Source of the DNA: Acinetobacter sp. P8-3-8
GTDB lineage: Bacteria > Pseudomonadota > Gammaproteobacteria > Pseudomonadales > Moraxellaceae
Direction of reading: 5' to 3'
Assembly (NCBI RefSeq): GCF_000214135.1
Contig: NZ_AFIE01000017.1
Span: forward strand, 1 to 58,717
DNA length: 58,717 bases
In this document: positions 29,106 through 38,465 of the stretch, piece by piece
How the letters are laid out: each line of letters starts with the position of its first letter
Position numbering within the stretch: position 1 is the stretch's first letter
The notes under the pieces: model-generated
Databases searched by the model: none
Told to the model about the DNA's origin: nothing
Seen by the model: the letters and a program-made list of their open reading frames with translations, nothing else
Position numbers and translations under genes: made by a program

Positions 29106-31259
29106 TTAACCGTAGAATTTTTTGTTGTTAGCAGCCATGTCACGCAACATTTGTGGCGCTTCATAAGCCTTACCTAAGTGTGCGTATTTGTCGCAAAGCG
29201 CAACATACTCAGCTACACCTGTTTGGTCGATGTAACGGCATGGACCACCACGGAATGGAGGGAAACCTACACCCATGATCATCGCCATATCTGCTTCAGA
29301 AGCAGTAGCAACGATGTTGTCTTCTAAGCAACGAACTGTTTCGTTACAGAAAGCCAGCATCATACGATCAATGATTTCTTGTGCATCAAACTCGTGCTTT
29401 TCAGTTGTTGCCATTGTTGCAACAAGCTCATACGCAGTTGGATCAACAGCTTTCGCTTTTTTACCTTTACGATCTAGTTCGTACTTGTAGAAACCAACGT
29501 CATTCTTTTGACCAAGACGTTTGTTTTCATACATGATTTCGATCGCGCCTTTGAAATCAGGCTTCATACGGTCAGGGAAACCTTCAGCCATCACTTCTGC
29601 GCCATGAACACCTGTGTCGATACCAACAACATCGATCAAGTATGCAGGACCCATAGGCCAGCCGAATTTCTCCATGACTTTGTCCACTTGTTGGAAGTCA
29701 GCGCCGTCTTTAAGAAGAAGGTCAAACGCACCAAAGTAAGGGAACAATACACGGTTTACAAGGAAGCCTGGGCAGTCGTTCACAACGATTGGTGTTTTAC
29801 CCATTTTCTGAGCAAGAACTACAGTTGTTGCAATCGCTTCTTCAGACGTTTTCTCACCACGAATCACTTCTACAAGTGGCATCATGTGAACTGGGTTGAA
29901 GAAGTGCATACCAACAAAGTTTTCAGGACGTTGTAAGTTTTCAGCCAAACGAGTGATCGAAATTGTTGAAGTATTTGAAGCAATGATCGTGTTGTCACGA
30001 ACGTTCTTCTCAGTTTCAGCAAGTACGATACCCTTAACTTTAGGGTTCTCTGTCACTGCTTCAATCACGATATCCACTTCTTTAAACTCGTCATAGCTTA
30101 AAGTTGGACGGATACGAGCAAGTGTTTCACCCATTTTCGCAGGGGTCATCTTTTTACGTTCAACTTGCTTAGTCAGCAATTTGTTCGCTTCAGCCATACC
30201 CAATGCAAGTTGTGGATTACCAATATCTTTCATGATAATTGGTGTGCCTTTGCTTGCCGCTTGGTAAGCAATACCGCCACCCATGATACCAGCGCCAAGT
30301 ACAGCAGCTTGGTTTACAGGATGCGCACCTTTTTCATGTTTTTTAGAGGCTTTTTTCACAACTTGGTCGTTGATGAATAAACCAATCAACGCACCTGCTT
30401 GTGGTGTGATTGCAGCTTTAGCAAAAGCTTCAGCTTCAGCTTTTAATGCGCCATCACGGTTTAAGCTTACACCTGCTTGAAGTGAATCAAGAAGAAGCTT
30501 TGGAGCAGGGTATTGCGCAGGATTTGCTTTCGCAAGAATCACGCCTTTAGAAGAGTTGAACGCCATCATTTGTTCAAGCATGTCTAATTTAACAGGCTCT
30601 AATTTTTCTTGACGTTTTGCTTTCCAGTCTAAACGGCCAGCAATCGCTTGTTTAACAAGATCAATTGCAGCAGCTTGTAATTGCTCAGGTGCAACCACAG
30701 CATCTACAGCGCCGTCTTTAAGCGCAGCATCAGGACGTTTGTTTGCAGAAGTTGCAATCCACTCAACAGCATTGTCGATACCGATCACACGGCTCAAACG
30801 AACTGTACCACCGAAACCAGGAATGATTCCAAGTTTAACTTCAGGTAAACCTACAGTTGCAGCCGTAGACATGACACGGTAGTCACAGACTAAGCACATT
30901 TCAAAACCGCCGCCCAATGCAATACCATTGATCGCAGCAACTTTAGGAATCTCTAAATCTTCAAATGAGTTGAAAATATCGTGAACAGGACCAGCCCATT
31001 CAACAATTGCGCTTTCACCTTGTTTGAAGTTTTCACCGAATTCAGTGATATCCGCGCCGACGATAAATGTAGATTTACCAGAAGTAACGATTAAGCCTTT
31101 CACTTCGCTGTTATTTTTTACAGCTTCAATGGCAGCTTTAAAGTCTTCAATCGTTTCACGGTTGAATTTGTTAACCGACTCACCTTGTAAGTCAAAGCGG
31201 AATTCTGCAATTCCGTCCGCAAGCATTTGGACGGTAATGGCATTGCCAGCGTGGATCAT
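29106..31259 (-). CDS. fadB: Fatty acid oxidation complex alpha subunit (enoyl-CoA hydratase/3-hydroxyacyl-CoA dehydrogenase)
   Basis: FadB hydrates enoyl-CoA and oxidises 3-hydroxyacyl-CoA with NAD+. The 717-residue protein has an N-terminal crotonase domain (about 1-190; [22 protein letters not shown] with the oxyanion-hole glycines), an NAD-binding Rossmann motif [10 protein letters not shown] (about 323-332), the dehydrogenase His in [15 protein letters not shown], and C-terminal domains ending in [18 protein letters not shown] ribosome-binding sequence precedes the ATG. The roughly 530-base region upstream probably holds its promoter and that of lpxO; I recognised no fatty-acid-regulator site there. 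Confidence 0.98.
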   Translation of the reverse strand: MIHAGNAITVQMLADGIAEFRFDLQGESVNKFNRETIEDFKAAIEAVKNNSEVKGLIVTSGKSTFIVGADITEFGENFKQGESAIVEWAGPVHDIFNSFEDLEIPKVAAINGIALGGGFEMCLVCDYRVMSTAATVGLPEVKLGIIPGFGGTVRLSRVIGIDNAVEWIATSANKRPDAALKDGAVDAVVAPEQLQAAAIDLVKQAIAGRLDWKAKRQEKLEPVKLDMLEQMMAFNSSKGVILAKANPAQYPAPKLLLDSLQAGVSLNRDGALKAEAEAFAKAAITPQAGALIGLFINDQVVKKASKKHEKGAHPVNQAAVLGAGIMGGGIAYQAASKGTPIIMKDIGNPQLALGMAEANKLLTKQVERKKMTPAKMGETLARIRPTLSYDEFKEVDIVIEAVTENPKVKGIVLAETEKNVRDNTIIASNTSTISITRLAENLQRPENFVGMHFFNPVHMMPLVEVIRGEKTSEEAIATTVVLAQKMGKTPIVVNDCPGFLVNRVLFPYFGAFDLLLKDGADFQQVDKVMEKFGWPMGPAYLIDVVGIDTGVHGAEVMAEGFPDRMKPDFKGAIEIMYENKRLGQKNDVGFYKYELDRKGKKAKAVDPTAYELVATMATTEKHEFDAQEIIDRMMLAFCNETVRCLEDNIVATASEADMAMIMGVGFPPFRGGPCRYIDQTGVAEYVALCDKYAHLGKAYEAPQMLRDMAANNKKFYG

Positions 31260-31793
31260 GCCCTGATCTCCTTTTGTGGAGGACTTCTAAGTTGATGTTT
31301 TGAAGTGTGTGTGCAATTCCCGCACACATTTCGACTTCACTAATCTTACGATAACTATATCTAAAAAGAACATAACAAGTTGTATCAAGCCGTGACGCAA
31401 GGGTCATCAATTTTATTGTTGCAAAACCCAATTGTATCGTAGCTCTGATGCATTATTCATTTTAAGGATAATATGAAGTATATGTTTAATTTGATATTTT
31501 CAAAAAAGAACTGTGTTTGTATGAGGGAGCTTTTAAGAAATTCAAGTCGCCTTGAGAAATGTACTTTTAGTCATTTTGGTCAATTCTAAGCAGAATTAGT
31601 CGTATGCTATACAAAAAATACTTTGTTTTACTTCATATTGTTAAACATATAAAATACAGCATTTTGTCAGATGAATTGGCATTTTGATCGTGAGATTTGT
31701 TAGAATTTAGCAGACTGAGTATTGAATGTAATAATACAATATTGAGTTAAATGAATTGATTAACCTGATTTCTTCTGTTTAAAAGAGTGCTAT
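31260..31793. other. Divergent intergenic region fadB/lpxO
   Basis: About 534 bases without a convincing gene. It holds the fadB ribosome-binding site at its left edge and is AT-rich in its right half. Reading frames are short and without family resemblance. No repeat, strong hairpin or clear promoter consensus was recognised. It must hold promoters for two divergent units. Confidence 0.5.
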
Positions 31794-32738
31794 ATGATTA
31801 AGTGGATCATATTGGCGATTTTTGTGATTTCAGCATTGTATATCCAAAATCGCGGAAAAGTGCGCCATTCGTTTTATCGTCAATTTTTTGACCATTCAAC
31901 GATTCTCGCACCGATTAATTTCCTGATGTATATGTTTTCGAAAGTGCCGAATCAACCGTATATCGACACACAACATTTCAAAGACTTAAAAGTCTTGGAT
32001 GAAAATTGGGAAATGATTCGTGATGAAGCCAAAGCTTTATATGCCAAAGGTGGAATTAAAGCGTCGAGCACTTATGATGATTTGGGTTTTAACTCATTTT
32101 TTAAAACGGGTTGGAAACGCTTTTATTTAAAATGGTATGACTCAGCACATCCTTCAGCGGCTGAGCTTTGCCCAAAAACCACAGCATTATTGAAAACATT
32201 ACCGACAATCAAGGCTGCTATGTTTACTGAACTGGCACCTGATAGCCGTTTGGTGCGTCACCGTGATCCGTATGCAGGTTCATTGCGTTACCATCTTGGA
32301 TTAATCACACCGAATGATGATCGTTGTTTTATTGATGTGGATGGTCAGCGTTATTCATGGCGTGACGGTGAAAGTGTAGTTTTTGATGAAACTTATATTC
32401 ACTATGCTGAAAATAAGACTGATCAAAACCGTATCATTTTCTTTGCTGATGTGGAGCGCCCATTAAAAACAAAATTGATGGAACGTTTTAATCACTGGTT
32501 TGGTAAAAAAGTGATGACTGCTGCAAGTTCTCCAAATGAAGCAGGTGATCAGACGGGCGGTTTGAATAAGGTTTTTGGTTATGTTTACCAAATCCGCATC
32601 AAAGCAAAAGCCTTGAAGAAAAGTAATCGTCAGTTGTATTACTTCCTAAAATGGTTCCTGATGTTAGGTATTTTCTTCCTGATTTTCATACGACCGTATA
32701 TGTCACAAATTATTGCTTTTGTGCAAAAGTTATTTTAA
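31794..32738 (+). CDS. lpxO: Lipid A hydroxylase LpxO (Fe/2-oxoglutarate dioxygenase)
   Basis: LpxO adds a 2-hydroxyl to a secondary acyl chain of lipid A at the cytoplasmic face of the inner membrane, using Fe(II), O2 and 2-oxoglutarate. The 314-residue protein belongs to the aspartyl/asparaginyl beta-hydroxylase family. The metal motif is His156-Arg-Asp158 (RHRDPY) with distal His203 (DETYIHYAEN), and Arg213 (NRIIFF) fits the 2-oxoglutarate site. An N-terminal membrane helix (about 2-17) and a C-terminal hydrophobic stretch (about 288-310) match LpxO. It is monocistronic with a terminator after it. Confidence 0.92.
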   Translation: MIKWIILAIFVISALYIQNRGKVRHSFYRQFFDHSTILAPINFLMYMFSKVPNQPYIDTQHFKDLKVLDENWEMIRDEAKALYAKGGIKASSTYDDLGFNSFFKTGWKRFYLKWYDSAHPSAAELCPKTTALLKTLPTIKAAMFTELAPDSRLVRHRDPYAGSLRYHLGLITPNDDRCFIDVDGQRYSWRDGESVVFDETYIHYAENKTDQNRIIFFADVERPLKTKLMERFNHWFGKKVMTAASSPNEAGDQTGGLNKVFGYVYQIRIKAKALKKSNRQLYYFLKWFLMLGIFFLIFIRPYMSQIIAFVQKLF

Positions 32739-32766
32739 GAAATAACATTAAAATGCAACACATACT

Positions 32767-32790
32767 AAACGCCCGAAATGGGCGTTTTTT
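32767..32790 (+). terminator. Terminator after lpxO
   Basis: An 8-bp stem AAACGCCC/GGGCGTTT (32767-32774 with 32780-32787), loop GAAAT, six T residues from 32785. It lies 28 bases after the lpxO stop. Confidence 0.92.
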
Positions 32791-32868
32791 ATACAAAATT
32801 TGACTTGCGTTTCCGCTTTTATTTTCATAAGTTAAAGTAATAATTGATAAAAGTATAAGGGGAAGCGT

Positions 32869-33492
32869 ATGTTTAAAAACTTAGCTGCGGAAATGATGGG
32901 CATGGGGGATATTGGCACCATTATTGAACCACAAGATTTTAATAAAACGGATGTTGATGATTATATTTTCCATGAAGATAATGAAAAAATCTTCTTCGTG
33001 ATTAAAAGTGCAGCAGATGAATATTGCTTTACCAATGTGGCTTTTATACATCTAGATGGTAAAAGTGCGATGAGTAAAAAACGCACCTTAAACCGTTATT
33101 TATACAAGCATCATTCTATTAAAAATGTACTTTTAGAAACGGCAGGCGGTGTAGATTTAGATGCAGAAATTAAGTTCCAACTAGGTGATCAACATTTTTC
33201 AATTGATATTGATAAAAAGCAAATTGAGAAAATTCGTGATTTGTACAAAGCACTGTTTACCATTGGTGAAACTTTAAAAGAAATTAATCGTAAGCGAAAT
33301 ATTTTACTGCAAAGCAATGAAAGTGTTCAGAAAATGTTTAATTTACGTGAGTTAAATGAGCAGGCAATTTTAAATTTACCTGCAATTATTAATCAAACAG
33401 CGCATCAAGTTGATGACTATACTCGTCAACGCCTCGTAGAAATTGAAAATTTTGATTTCTCAGAGATTTTTGAGCGTTATTTGAAGAATTAA
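32869..33492 (+). CDS. Bacterial PH-domain protein (YvbH-like)
   Basis: A 207-residue soluble protein resembling the bPH_1/YvbH family: an N-terminal bacterial pleckstrin-homology-like domain (about 20-130, with FFVIKSAADEYCFTNVAFIH and KSAMSKKRTLNRYLYKHH) followed by a helical oligomerisation region (about 130-207). No signal peptide or membrane helix is present. Such proteins have no established function; oligomer formation has been shown only by structure for some members. The ATG follows AAGGGGAAG. It is followed by a MITE-like repeat and a second, unrelated PH-type protein. Confidence 0.8.
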   Translation: MFKNLAAEMMGMGDIGTIIEPQDFNKTDVDDYIFHEDNEKIFFVIKSAADEYCFTNVAFIHLDGKSAMSKKRTLNRYLYKHHSIKNVLLETAGGVDLDAEIKFQLGDQHFSIDIDKKQIEKIRDLYKALFTIGETLKEINRKRNILLQSNESVQKMFNLRELNEQAILNLPAIINQTAHQVDDYTRQRLVEIENFDFSEIFERYLKN

Positions 33493-33531
33493 TCGTTTTA
33501 AATGATTTTAGATAGAAAACGTCCGTAAGGG

Positions 33532-33736
33532 TAATGTCAGTCAGTTAAGAGTAATTTAGTCGTTACTCATCTAAGAATCTCCCCTAACCCTTCTTTAAAA
33601 AAAGAGGGGAGTTGTTGAGAGTTTAAAATAATTTTAGATTCTCTTGCGCAGCTGTGCTGCTCATCCCTCCTTTTCAAAGATGAGGAGCATGCTCCGCAAG
33701 GGGGGGAATTGAAAAAGACTTAACTGATCAGCATTA
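33532..33736. repeat. MITE-like repeat, copy B (with terminal inverted repeats)
   Basis: A 205-bp non-coding element. The left end TAATGTCAGTCAGTTAAG (33532-33549) and the inverted right end TAATGCTGATCAGTTAAG (33719-33736) match at 14 of 18 bases. Copy A's left end matches the latter at 17 of 18. Internal hairpins include GAGTAA/TTACTC, a CTCTTT/AAAGAG-type stem, and two variable modules CTTGCG-CAGC-TGT-GCTG-CTCA (33643-33663) and TGAG-GAGC-AT-GCTC-CGCAAG (33681-33700). No clear target-site duplication is visible. Confidence 0.78.
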
Positions 33737-33833
33737 ATCCATAATGGCGTTTTTTTTATTGCAAAAATTGGTTTTTTATTGTGAGTCTTCTGATCGTAAT
33801 TTCAGTTAGAATGAACGCAGATTGGGGAAAAAT

Positions 33834-34277
33834 ATGCAGAAATTTCATTCTAAAATTGATTGGTGGGTGTTGGGCTTTATAATTGCGGCGACAGGTTTAC
33901 TTGTTCAGTTATTACTGACAATGTATGCCAAAGGGACAATGGTTGAATACCCTGAGCATACGACGGTGTATGTACTTATCATTGCTGTGATTTGGTGGCC
34001 TGTTTTCAATACGCGTTATTCTATTCAAAATGATACTTTGATCATTCATTGCATGTTTTCAAAGTGGGTGATTCCTTTGGCGAATATCCAACAGATTTCT
34101 AAAACCAATAATCCAATTTCTTCTCCAGCTTTATCATTAGATCGCTTGAAAATTGAATATATTCAAAAGGGTAAAATCAAATATGTTTTGATTTCTCCAA
34201 GAAATTCACAACAGTTTTGTCAGCTTGTACAAAGTCAAAATACTCAGATTCAATTAAAAGTACCATTCAGCGAATAA
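33834..34277 (+). CDS. Membrane PH-domain protein (bPH_4/DUF1200-like)
   Basis: A 147-residue protein with two N-terminal membrane helices (about 12-31 and 45-63) followed by a small PH-like domain (about 66-140; NTRYSIQNDTLIIHC, WVIPLANIQQISKTNNP, LISPRN). This layout matches the bPH_4 group, typical of membrane-attached bacterial PH proteins of unknown function. ATG 33834 follows GGGGAAAA; a TTG at 33822 is also in frame. It sits between the repeat copy B and uvrC, 155 bases upstream of the latter. Confidence 0.8.
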   Translation: MQKFHSKIDWWVLGFIIAATGLLVQLLLTMYAKGTMVEYPEHTTVYVLIIAVIWWPVFNTRYSIQNDTLIIHCMFSKWVIPLANIQQISKTNNPISSPALSLDRLKIEYIQKGKIKYVLISPRNSQQFCQLVQSQNTQIQLKVPFSE

Positions 34278-34432
34278 TCTTTCGCTATTTTTTCTTAAAC
34301 TTTAAATGCTTTGATTTATGTATTTTATTGAAGTACATATATAAAACGTTGAATTGATATTTTGAATGAGAACTTGAAAAACAAGGTTAAAGCATTACAT
34401 CATGTATGCTAACGATAAATCATGAGTAAGTT

Positions 34433-36232
34433 GTGAACGAAAACGCACGAGAAAATATCGAAAAGATTTTAGCCAATATGACCACACTTCCCGGTGTCTA
34501 TAAAATGCTGGGGAAAGAGGGTGAGTTACTCTATGTCGGCAAAGCCAAAAATCTTAAAAATCGTGTGTCGAGTTATTTTGTCAAAACCATTGAGCATCCG
34601 AAAACACAGGCTCTCGTTGCACGTATTTACAATATAGAAACGTTAGTGGTTCGTTCTGAAACGGAAGCATTATTACTCGAACAAAACTTAATTAAGTTAC
34701 ATCGCCCGCCTTATAATATTATGCTGCGGGATGATAAATCTTATGTCTATATCTTTGTTTCTGCGGATAAACCTTATCCACGAATTGCATCAGGGCGTGG
34801 TAAGGGGAAACATCAAGTCGGTAAATTTTTTGGGCCTTATCCGAGTGCCTATAATGCACGGGATACCTTACTGGTTTTACAAAAATTATTTAATGTACGC
34901 CAATGTGAAAATAGTTATTTCTCACAACGTAAACGTCCATGCTTACAATATCAAATTAAACGTTGCACTGCGCCGTGTGTTGGGCTGATTAGCCCTGAAG
35001 CTTATAATGAAGATGTGCAAAACTCGATTCGTTTTTTAAATGGTGATACCAAAGAGCTGAATCAAGAGTTGATCCAAAAAATGGAACAGGCTGCGGAAAA
35101 TTTAGAGTTTGAAAAAGCAGTGTTCTATCGTGATCGAATGGCGCTATTACGTGATGTACAGGCGCAGCAAGCGATTTATAAAGTCAAAGGTGAAGCTGAT
35201 ATTCTCGCCATTGCTTATCAGGCAGGTGTGACCTGTGTGCAGATTATGCACGTTCGTAATGGTAAAATGCTCGGTGGTAAAAGTTATTTCCCAGACATGT
35301 TAGGGGATGATTTAGGACAAATGCTGTCAGACTTTATGGCGAATTTCTATTTCCAAGTCGCCGATGAAGTACCAGCAGAGTTGATTGTGAATGTCGAAAT
35401 TCAAGATAAAAAACAATTAGAAGAAGCATTACATCAGCAGTTTGAAAAGAAAATTCAAGTTAAACACAGTGTGAGAGAGACTCGTGCAGAGTGGCTTGAG
35501 TTAGCACAGATGAATGTACAGCATGCGATTAAAGGCAAGCTTGCCAATCATTTAGAGTTAAATGAACGTTTTCACCAGCTTGAGCAAGTCACAGGTCGTC
35601 CAATCGACAGTATCGAATGTTTTGATATTTCGCACACCATGGGTGAAGCAACGATTGCATCCTGTGTGGTTTTTGATGCGGGCGGTGCACGTAAGCGAGA
35701 TTATCGCCAATTTGCAATTGATGGAATTACTCCCGGAGATGATTATGCGGCTATGCGCCAAGCGCTGACTCGCCGTTATAAAAAAGCCATGCTACCCGAT
35801 TTACTGCTGATTGATGGCGGAAAAGGTCAATTACACATGGCAATGGAAGTCATGCAAGAGCTTGGCTTAGAAGCATTTATGGTCGGTGTTTCTAAAGGCG
35901 AAGGACGTAAACCCGGACTCGAAACTTTGCATTTTACAGATGGAAATAAGATTCAACTGCCTGAAGACCATAAAGCTTTGCATTTGATTCAACAGGTACG
36001 TGATGAGGCACATCGTTTTGCGATAACCAAACATCGTGCTAAACGTGATAAGCGCCGTGGTGGTTCTGTATTAGAAGCGATTCCCGGATTAGGGCCGAAA
36101 CGTCGCCGTGATTTACTCACACATTTTGGTGGTATTCAGGGTGTGTTAAAAGCCTCTGAGAATGATTTAAAACTGGTTCCGGGTTTGGGTGATGTGATGG
36201 CAAGAATGATTTATAAGGTATTGCATGAGTAA
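34433..36232 (+). CDS. uvrC: Excinuclease ABC subunit C
   Basis: UvrC makes both incisions in nucleotide excision repair after UvrAB load it at a lesion. The 599-residue protein has the N-terminal GIY-YIG nuclease ([20 protein letters not shown], about 17-36), the UvrB-binding UVR motif (about 203-240), the RNase H-like nuclease domain ([11 protein letters not shown] and [10 protein letters not shown]) and the C-terminal tandem helix-hairpin-helix ([13 protein letters not shown] and [12 protein letters not shown]). It starts with GTG; an ATG 10 bases earlier is out of frame and stops at once. The gene is not next to pgsA, although both are nearby. Confidence 0.97.
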   Translation: MNENARENIEKILANMTTLPGVYKMLGKEGELLYVGKAKNLKNRVSSYFVKTIEHPKTQALVARIYNIETLVVRSETEALLLEQNLIKLHRPPYNIMLRDDKSYVYIFVSADKPYPRIASGRGKGKHQVGKFFGPYPSAYNARDTLLVLQKLFNVRQCENSYFSQRKRPCLQYQIKRCTAPCVGLISPEAYNEDVQNSIRFLNGDTKELNQELIQKMEQAAENLEFEKAVFYRDRMALLRDVQAQQAIYKVKGEADILAIAYQAGVTCVQIMHVRNGKMLGGKSYFPDMLGDDLGQMLSDFMANFYFQVADEVPAELIVNVEIQDKKQLEEALHQQFEKKIQVKHSVRETRAEWLELAQMNVQHAIKGKLANHLELNERFHQLEQVTGRPIDSIECFDISHTMGEATIASCVVFDAGGARKRDYRQFAIDGITPGDDYAAMRQALTRRYKKAMLPDLLLIDGGKGQLHMAMEVMQELGLEAFMVGVSKGEGRKPGLETLHFTDGNKIQLPEDHKALHLIQQVRDEAHRFAITKHRAKRDKRRGGSVLEAIPGLGPKRRRDLLTHFGGIQGVLKASENDLKLVPGLGDVMARMIYKVLHE

Positions 36233-36329
36233 TACAATTTGATTCTGCTGAATTGAAAGGCGTGTTGGTTATATTTTCATGTGAATAATTGATTGGTACT
36301 GAATGAGTTTTTAATTAGTAAGGTAAATG

Positions 36330-36650
36330 ATGAAATATCATGCTCATGTGTTTTTTGAACTTGATCAGTTAAATAAAATTCAAGAATTGCATTTTAAACT
36401 CCAGCAAGAATTATCTGATCCAGTTGTGATAGGTAGATTGTTAGATAAATCAGTTGGGCCTTTGCCAAAACCAATGTTTCAAATAGATTTTGAACAATCA
36501 GAATTACAGCAGGTAAAACAGGTTTTAACTCAAGTATGTTATGGGTTTTCTATTCTGATTCATCCTTTACTCGAAAATGAATACCTTGCTCATACAGCAT
36601 ATGCAGAGTGGATTGGTTTGCCCTTAAGTCTAAATCTTGAATATTTATAG
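36330..36650 (+). CDS. DOPA 4,5-dioxygenase-like family protein
   Basis: A 106-residue protein of the DOPA 4,5-dioxygenase-like family, small vicinal-oxygen-chelate-like enzymes. Characteristic motifs are YHAHVFF near the N-terminus, VGPLPKPMFQI in the middle, SILIHPL, and AYAEWIGLPLSLN at the end. The His residues in YHAH and IHP are the probable metal ligands. The physiological substrate in bacteria is unknown. Of two adjacent ATGs, 36330 has the better spacing from AAGG. Confidence 0.82.
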   Translation: MKYHAHVFFELDQLNKIQELHFKLQQELSDPVVIGRLLDKSVGPLPKPMFQIDFEQSELQQVKQVLTQVCYGFSILIHPLLENEYLAHTAYAEWIGLPLSLNLEYL

Positions 36651-36763
36651 CGATTGAGAAAAGGTCATTAGCCGAAATGCTCACTGACGCTCCAGTCACT
36701 GATCATTTTCATCCCCTTAAAAATATGAAACAGTAGTGCAAAGGATCGGATGCAGAGCAAAAT

Positions 36764-37558
36764 ATGTCATTAGAACAATTATTTCAACAAATTGAACAAA
36801 GTGAATGGATTGATATCCCACAAGGATGGCTACAAGGCAGAACCATCTTTGGCGGTTTGGTTGCAGGAATGCTGATACATAAAGCGATTGCAACCATTGC
36901 AGATGCAGAGAAAAAGTTATTGAGTTGTAGTATTACCTTTGTCGGGCCTGTAGAACACGATAAGGCCAAAGTCACTGCTGAAATTTTAAGGCAAGGTAAG
37001 TCAGTCACCACCATTGAAGTACGCTTATGGCAAAATGATGCGGTACAAAGTATTCTTATTGCCAGTTTTGGTAGTCAACGTGAATCCAATATTCAAGTCG
37101 CATTAGAACCGCAAGCACCTGATTTCCCATCTCTTGATCAAATAAATATTGTCCCGAAATACTTACCCTTTCCTGAATGTGTTAAAAATTTTCAATTGGC
37201 ATGGACAGAGGGTAACTACCCCATGTCAGCCAGTACGCAGCCTGATTTTTCAGGGTGGTGTCGCTTTGATCCCGCTGAACATACAGATCGGGAAATGACC
37301 ATTGCGGATCTATTAACACTCATGGATGTTTGGCCACCAGGTGTGTTGTCGATGTTCCGTAAACCTGCACCAGCCAGCACTTTGACATGGCATGTGACTT
37401 TTATCCATCCTTTACAACATGGTTTAAATGATTGGTTTAAATACAAGGTGATGACTGATTATGCAGAACATGGTTATGCGACTGAACATGCTTATTTATG
37501 GGATGAACAAAATCGACTGATTGCAATTGCAAGGCAGACAGTTACCGTGTTTGCCTAG
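36764..37558 (+). CDS. TesB-like acyl-CoA thioesterase (double hotdog)
   Basis: A 264-residue protein with the two-hotdog layout of TesB-type thioesterases: the N-terminal hotdog contains GRTIFGGLVAGMLIHKAI and SITFVGPVEHD, the C-terminal hotdog contains ADLLTLMDVWPPGVLSMF and STLTWHVTFIHPL. The Asp in TLMDVWPP and the C-terminal Glu/Asp residues fit the catalytic region of the family. It would hydrolyse acyl-CoA to free acid and CoA. It is shorter than E. coli TesB (about 286) and so may be a diverged member. It precedes pgsA by 104 bases. Confidence 0.85.
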   Translation: MSLEQLFQQIEQSEWIDIPQGWLQGRTIFGGLVAGMLIHKAIATIADAEKKLLSCSITFVGPVEHDKAKVTAEILRQGKSVTTIEVRLWQNDAVQSILIASFGSQRESNIQVALEPQAPDFPSLDQINIVPKYLPFPECVKNFQLAWTEGNYPMSASTQPDFSGWCRFDPAEHTDREMTIADLLTLMDVWPPGVLSMFRKPAPASTLTWHVTFIHPLQHGLNDWFKYKVMTDYAEHGYATEHAYLWDEQNRLIAIARQTVTVFA

Positions 37559-37662
37559 TCGACAGTTTCTTGTGAATCGTATAGAGTATTGACGAAATTG
37601 AGCATTACTCATACTCTAAATTACATTTTGCCTGAATTTAGGTAGAAGGGGACTCACTGGCG

Positions 37663-38256
37663 GTGTCTATGACTACAGGTCGTATCCTGAATATTCCAAA
37701 TATCTTGACGCTAGCTCGTATTGCGTTAATTCCAGTTTTTTTAGTGATTGCGTATTGGCCACCTGCGATTGGCGTGGGTGGACATGAGGGCAGTATGACG
37801 CGTCATATTGTCTTAACAGCAATTTTTGTTGTTGCAGCAGTCACAGATTGGTTTGATGGCTATCTTGCACGGACATTAAATCAAACTTCTGCTTTTGGGC
37901 GGTTTTTAGATCCAGTTGCAGATAAACTCATGGTCGCAGCAGCATTAATCGTCTTGGTGCAATGGCAACCGAGTATCGCAATGGCATTTGCTGCAATTGT
38001 GATTATTTCGCGTGAGATCACTGTTTCGGCCTTACGTGAATGGATGGCCGAATTAGGTGCACGTACCAATGTTGCAGTATCTACTGTCGGTAAATATAAA
38101 ACCGCGTTTCAAATGATTGCGATCACTGTATTTTTATTGAATTGGCAACCACTTGAACTATTGGCTTATGCTTTGCTGTATACAGCGGTTATTTTAACGT
38201 TGTGGTCGATGTTTATTTATTTAAAAGCAGCGTGGCCTTATTTAAAACAGCCCTGA
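37663..38256 (+). CDS. pgsA: CDP-diacylglycerol--glycerol-3-phosphate 3-phosphatidyltransferase
   Basis: PgsA makes phosphatidylglycerol phosphate, the committed step to phosphatidylglycerol and cardiolipin, in the inner membrane. The protein of 197 residues has the CDP-alcohol phosphotransferase motif spread over DGYLAR, eight residues, then GRFLDPVADK (about 66-93) and five to six membrane helices. It starts NIPNILTLARI after a few residues, as usual. GTG 37663 sits 11 bases from AAGGGG; ATG 37669 is a possible alternative, 17 bases away. A terminator follows directly. Confidence 0.95.
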   Translation: MSMTTGRILNIPNILTLARIALIPVFLVIAYWPPAIGVGGHEGSMTRHIVLTAIFVVAAVTDWFDGYLARTLNQTSAFGRFLDPVADKLMVAAALIVLVQWQPSIAMAFAAIVIISREITVSALREWMAELGARTNVAVSTVGKYKTAFQMIAITVFLLNWQPLELLAYALLYTAVILTLWSMFIYLKAAWPYLKQP

Positions 38257-38278
38257 TATAAATAAGATTTTCAAGATT

Positions 38279-38304
38279 GCCTTTCCACAGAGAAAGGCTT
38301 TTTT
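38279..38304 (+). terminator. Terminator after pgsA
   Basis: Stem GCCTTTC/GAAAGGC (38279-38285 with 38292-38298), loop CACAGA, six T residues. It lies 22 bases after the stop. Confidence 0.9.
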
Positions 38305-38465
38305 GTTTTTGAATGAATGAAAAATTAAAGTATTTGTTGACGCGTAGAAAACGTGTTTAATGTACAGATTATGCTATATTGCGCTTAAATGAAGATCATA
38401 AAAATGAACTGAAACGGGACAATTTAGAAAGAGCATACCGTTGCCAGTCAAATGAAGGAATACAT

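Noticed and set aside
29275-31266. Plus-strand reading frames opposite fadB
   Set aside because: They are antisense to a clear 717-residue enzyme gene and have unusual composition caused by its codon use.
31391-31405. Another CGCAAG module near the fadB upstream region
   Set aside because: CGCAAGGG is present but there is no TGAG flank and no complementary arms.
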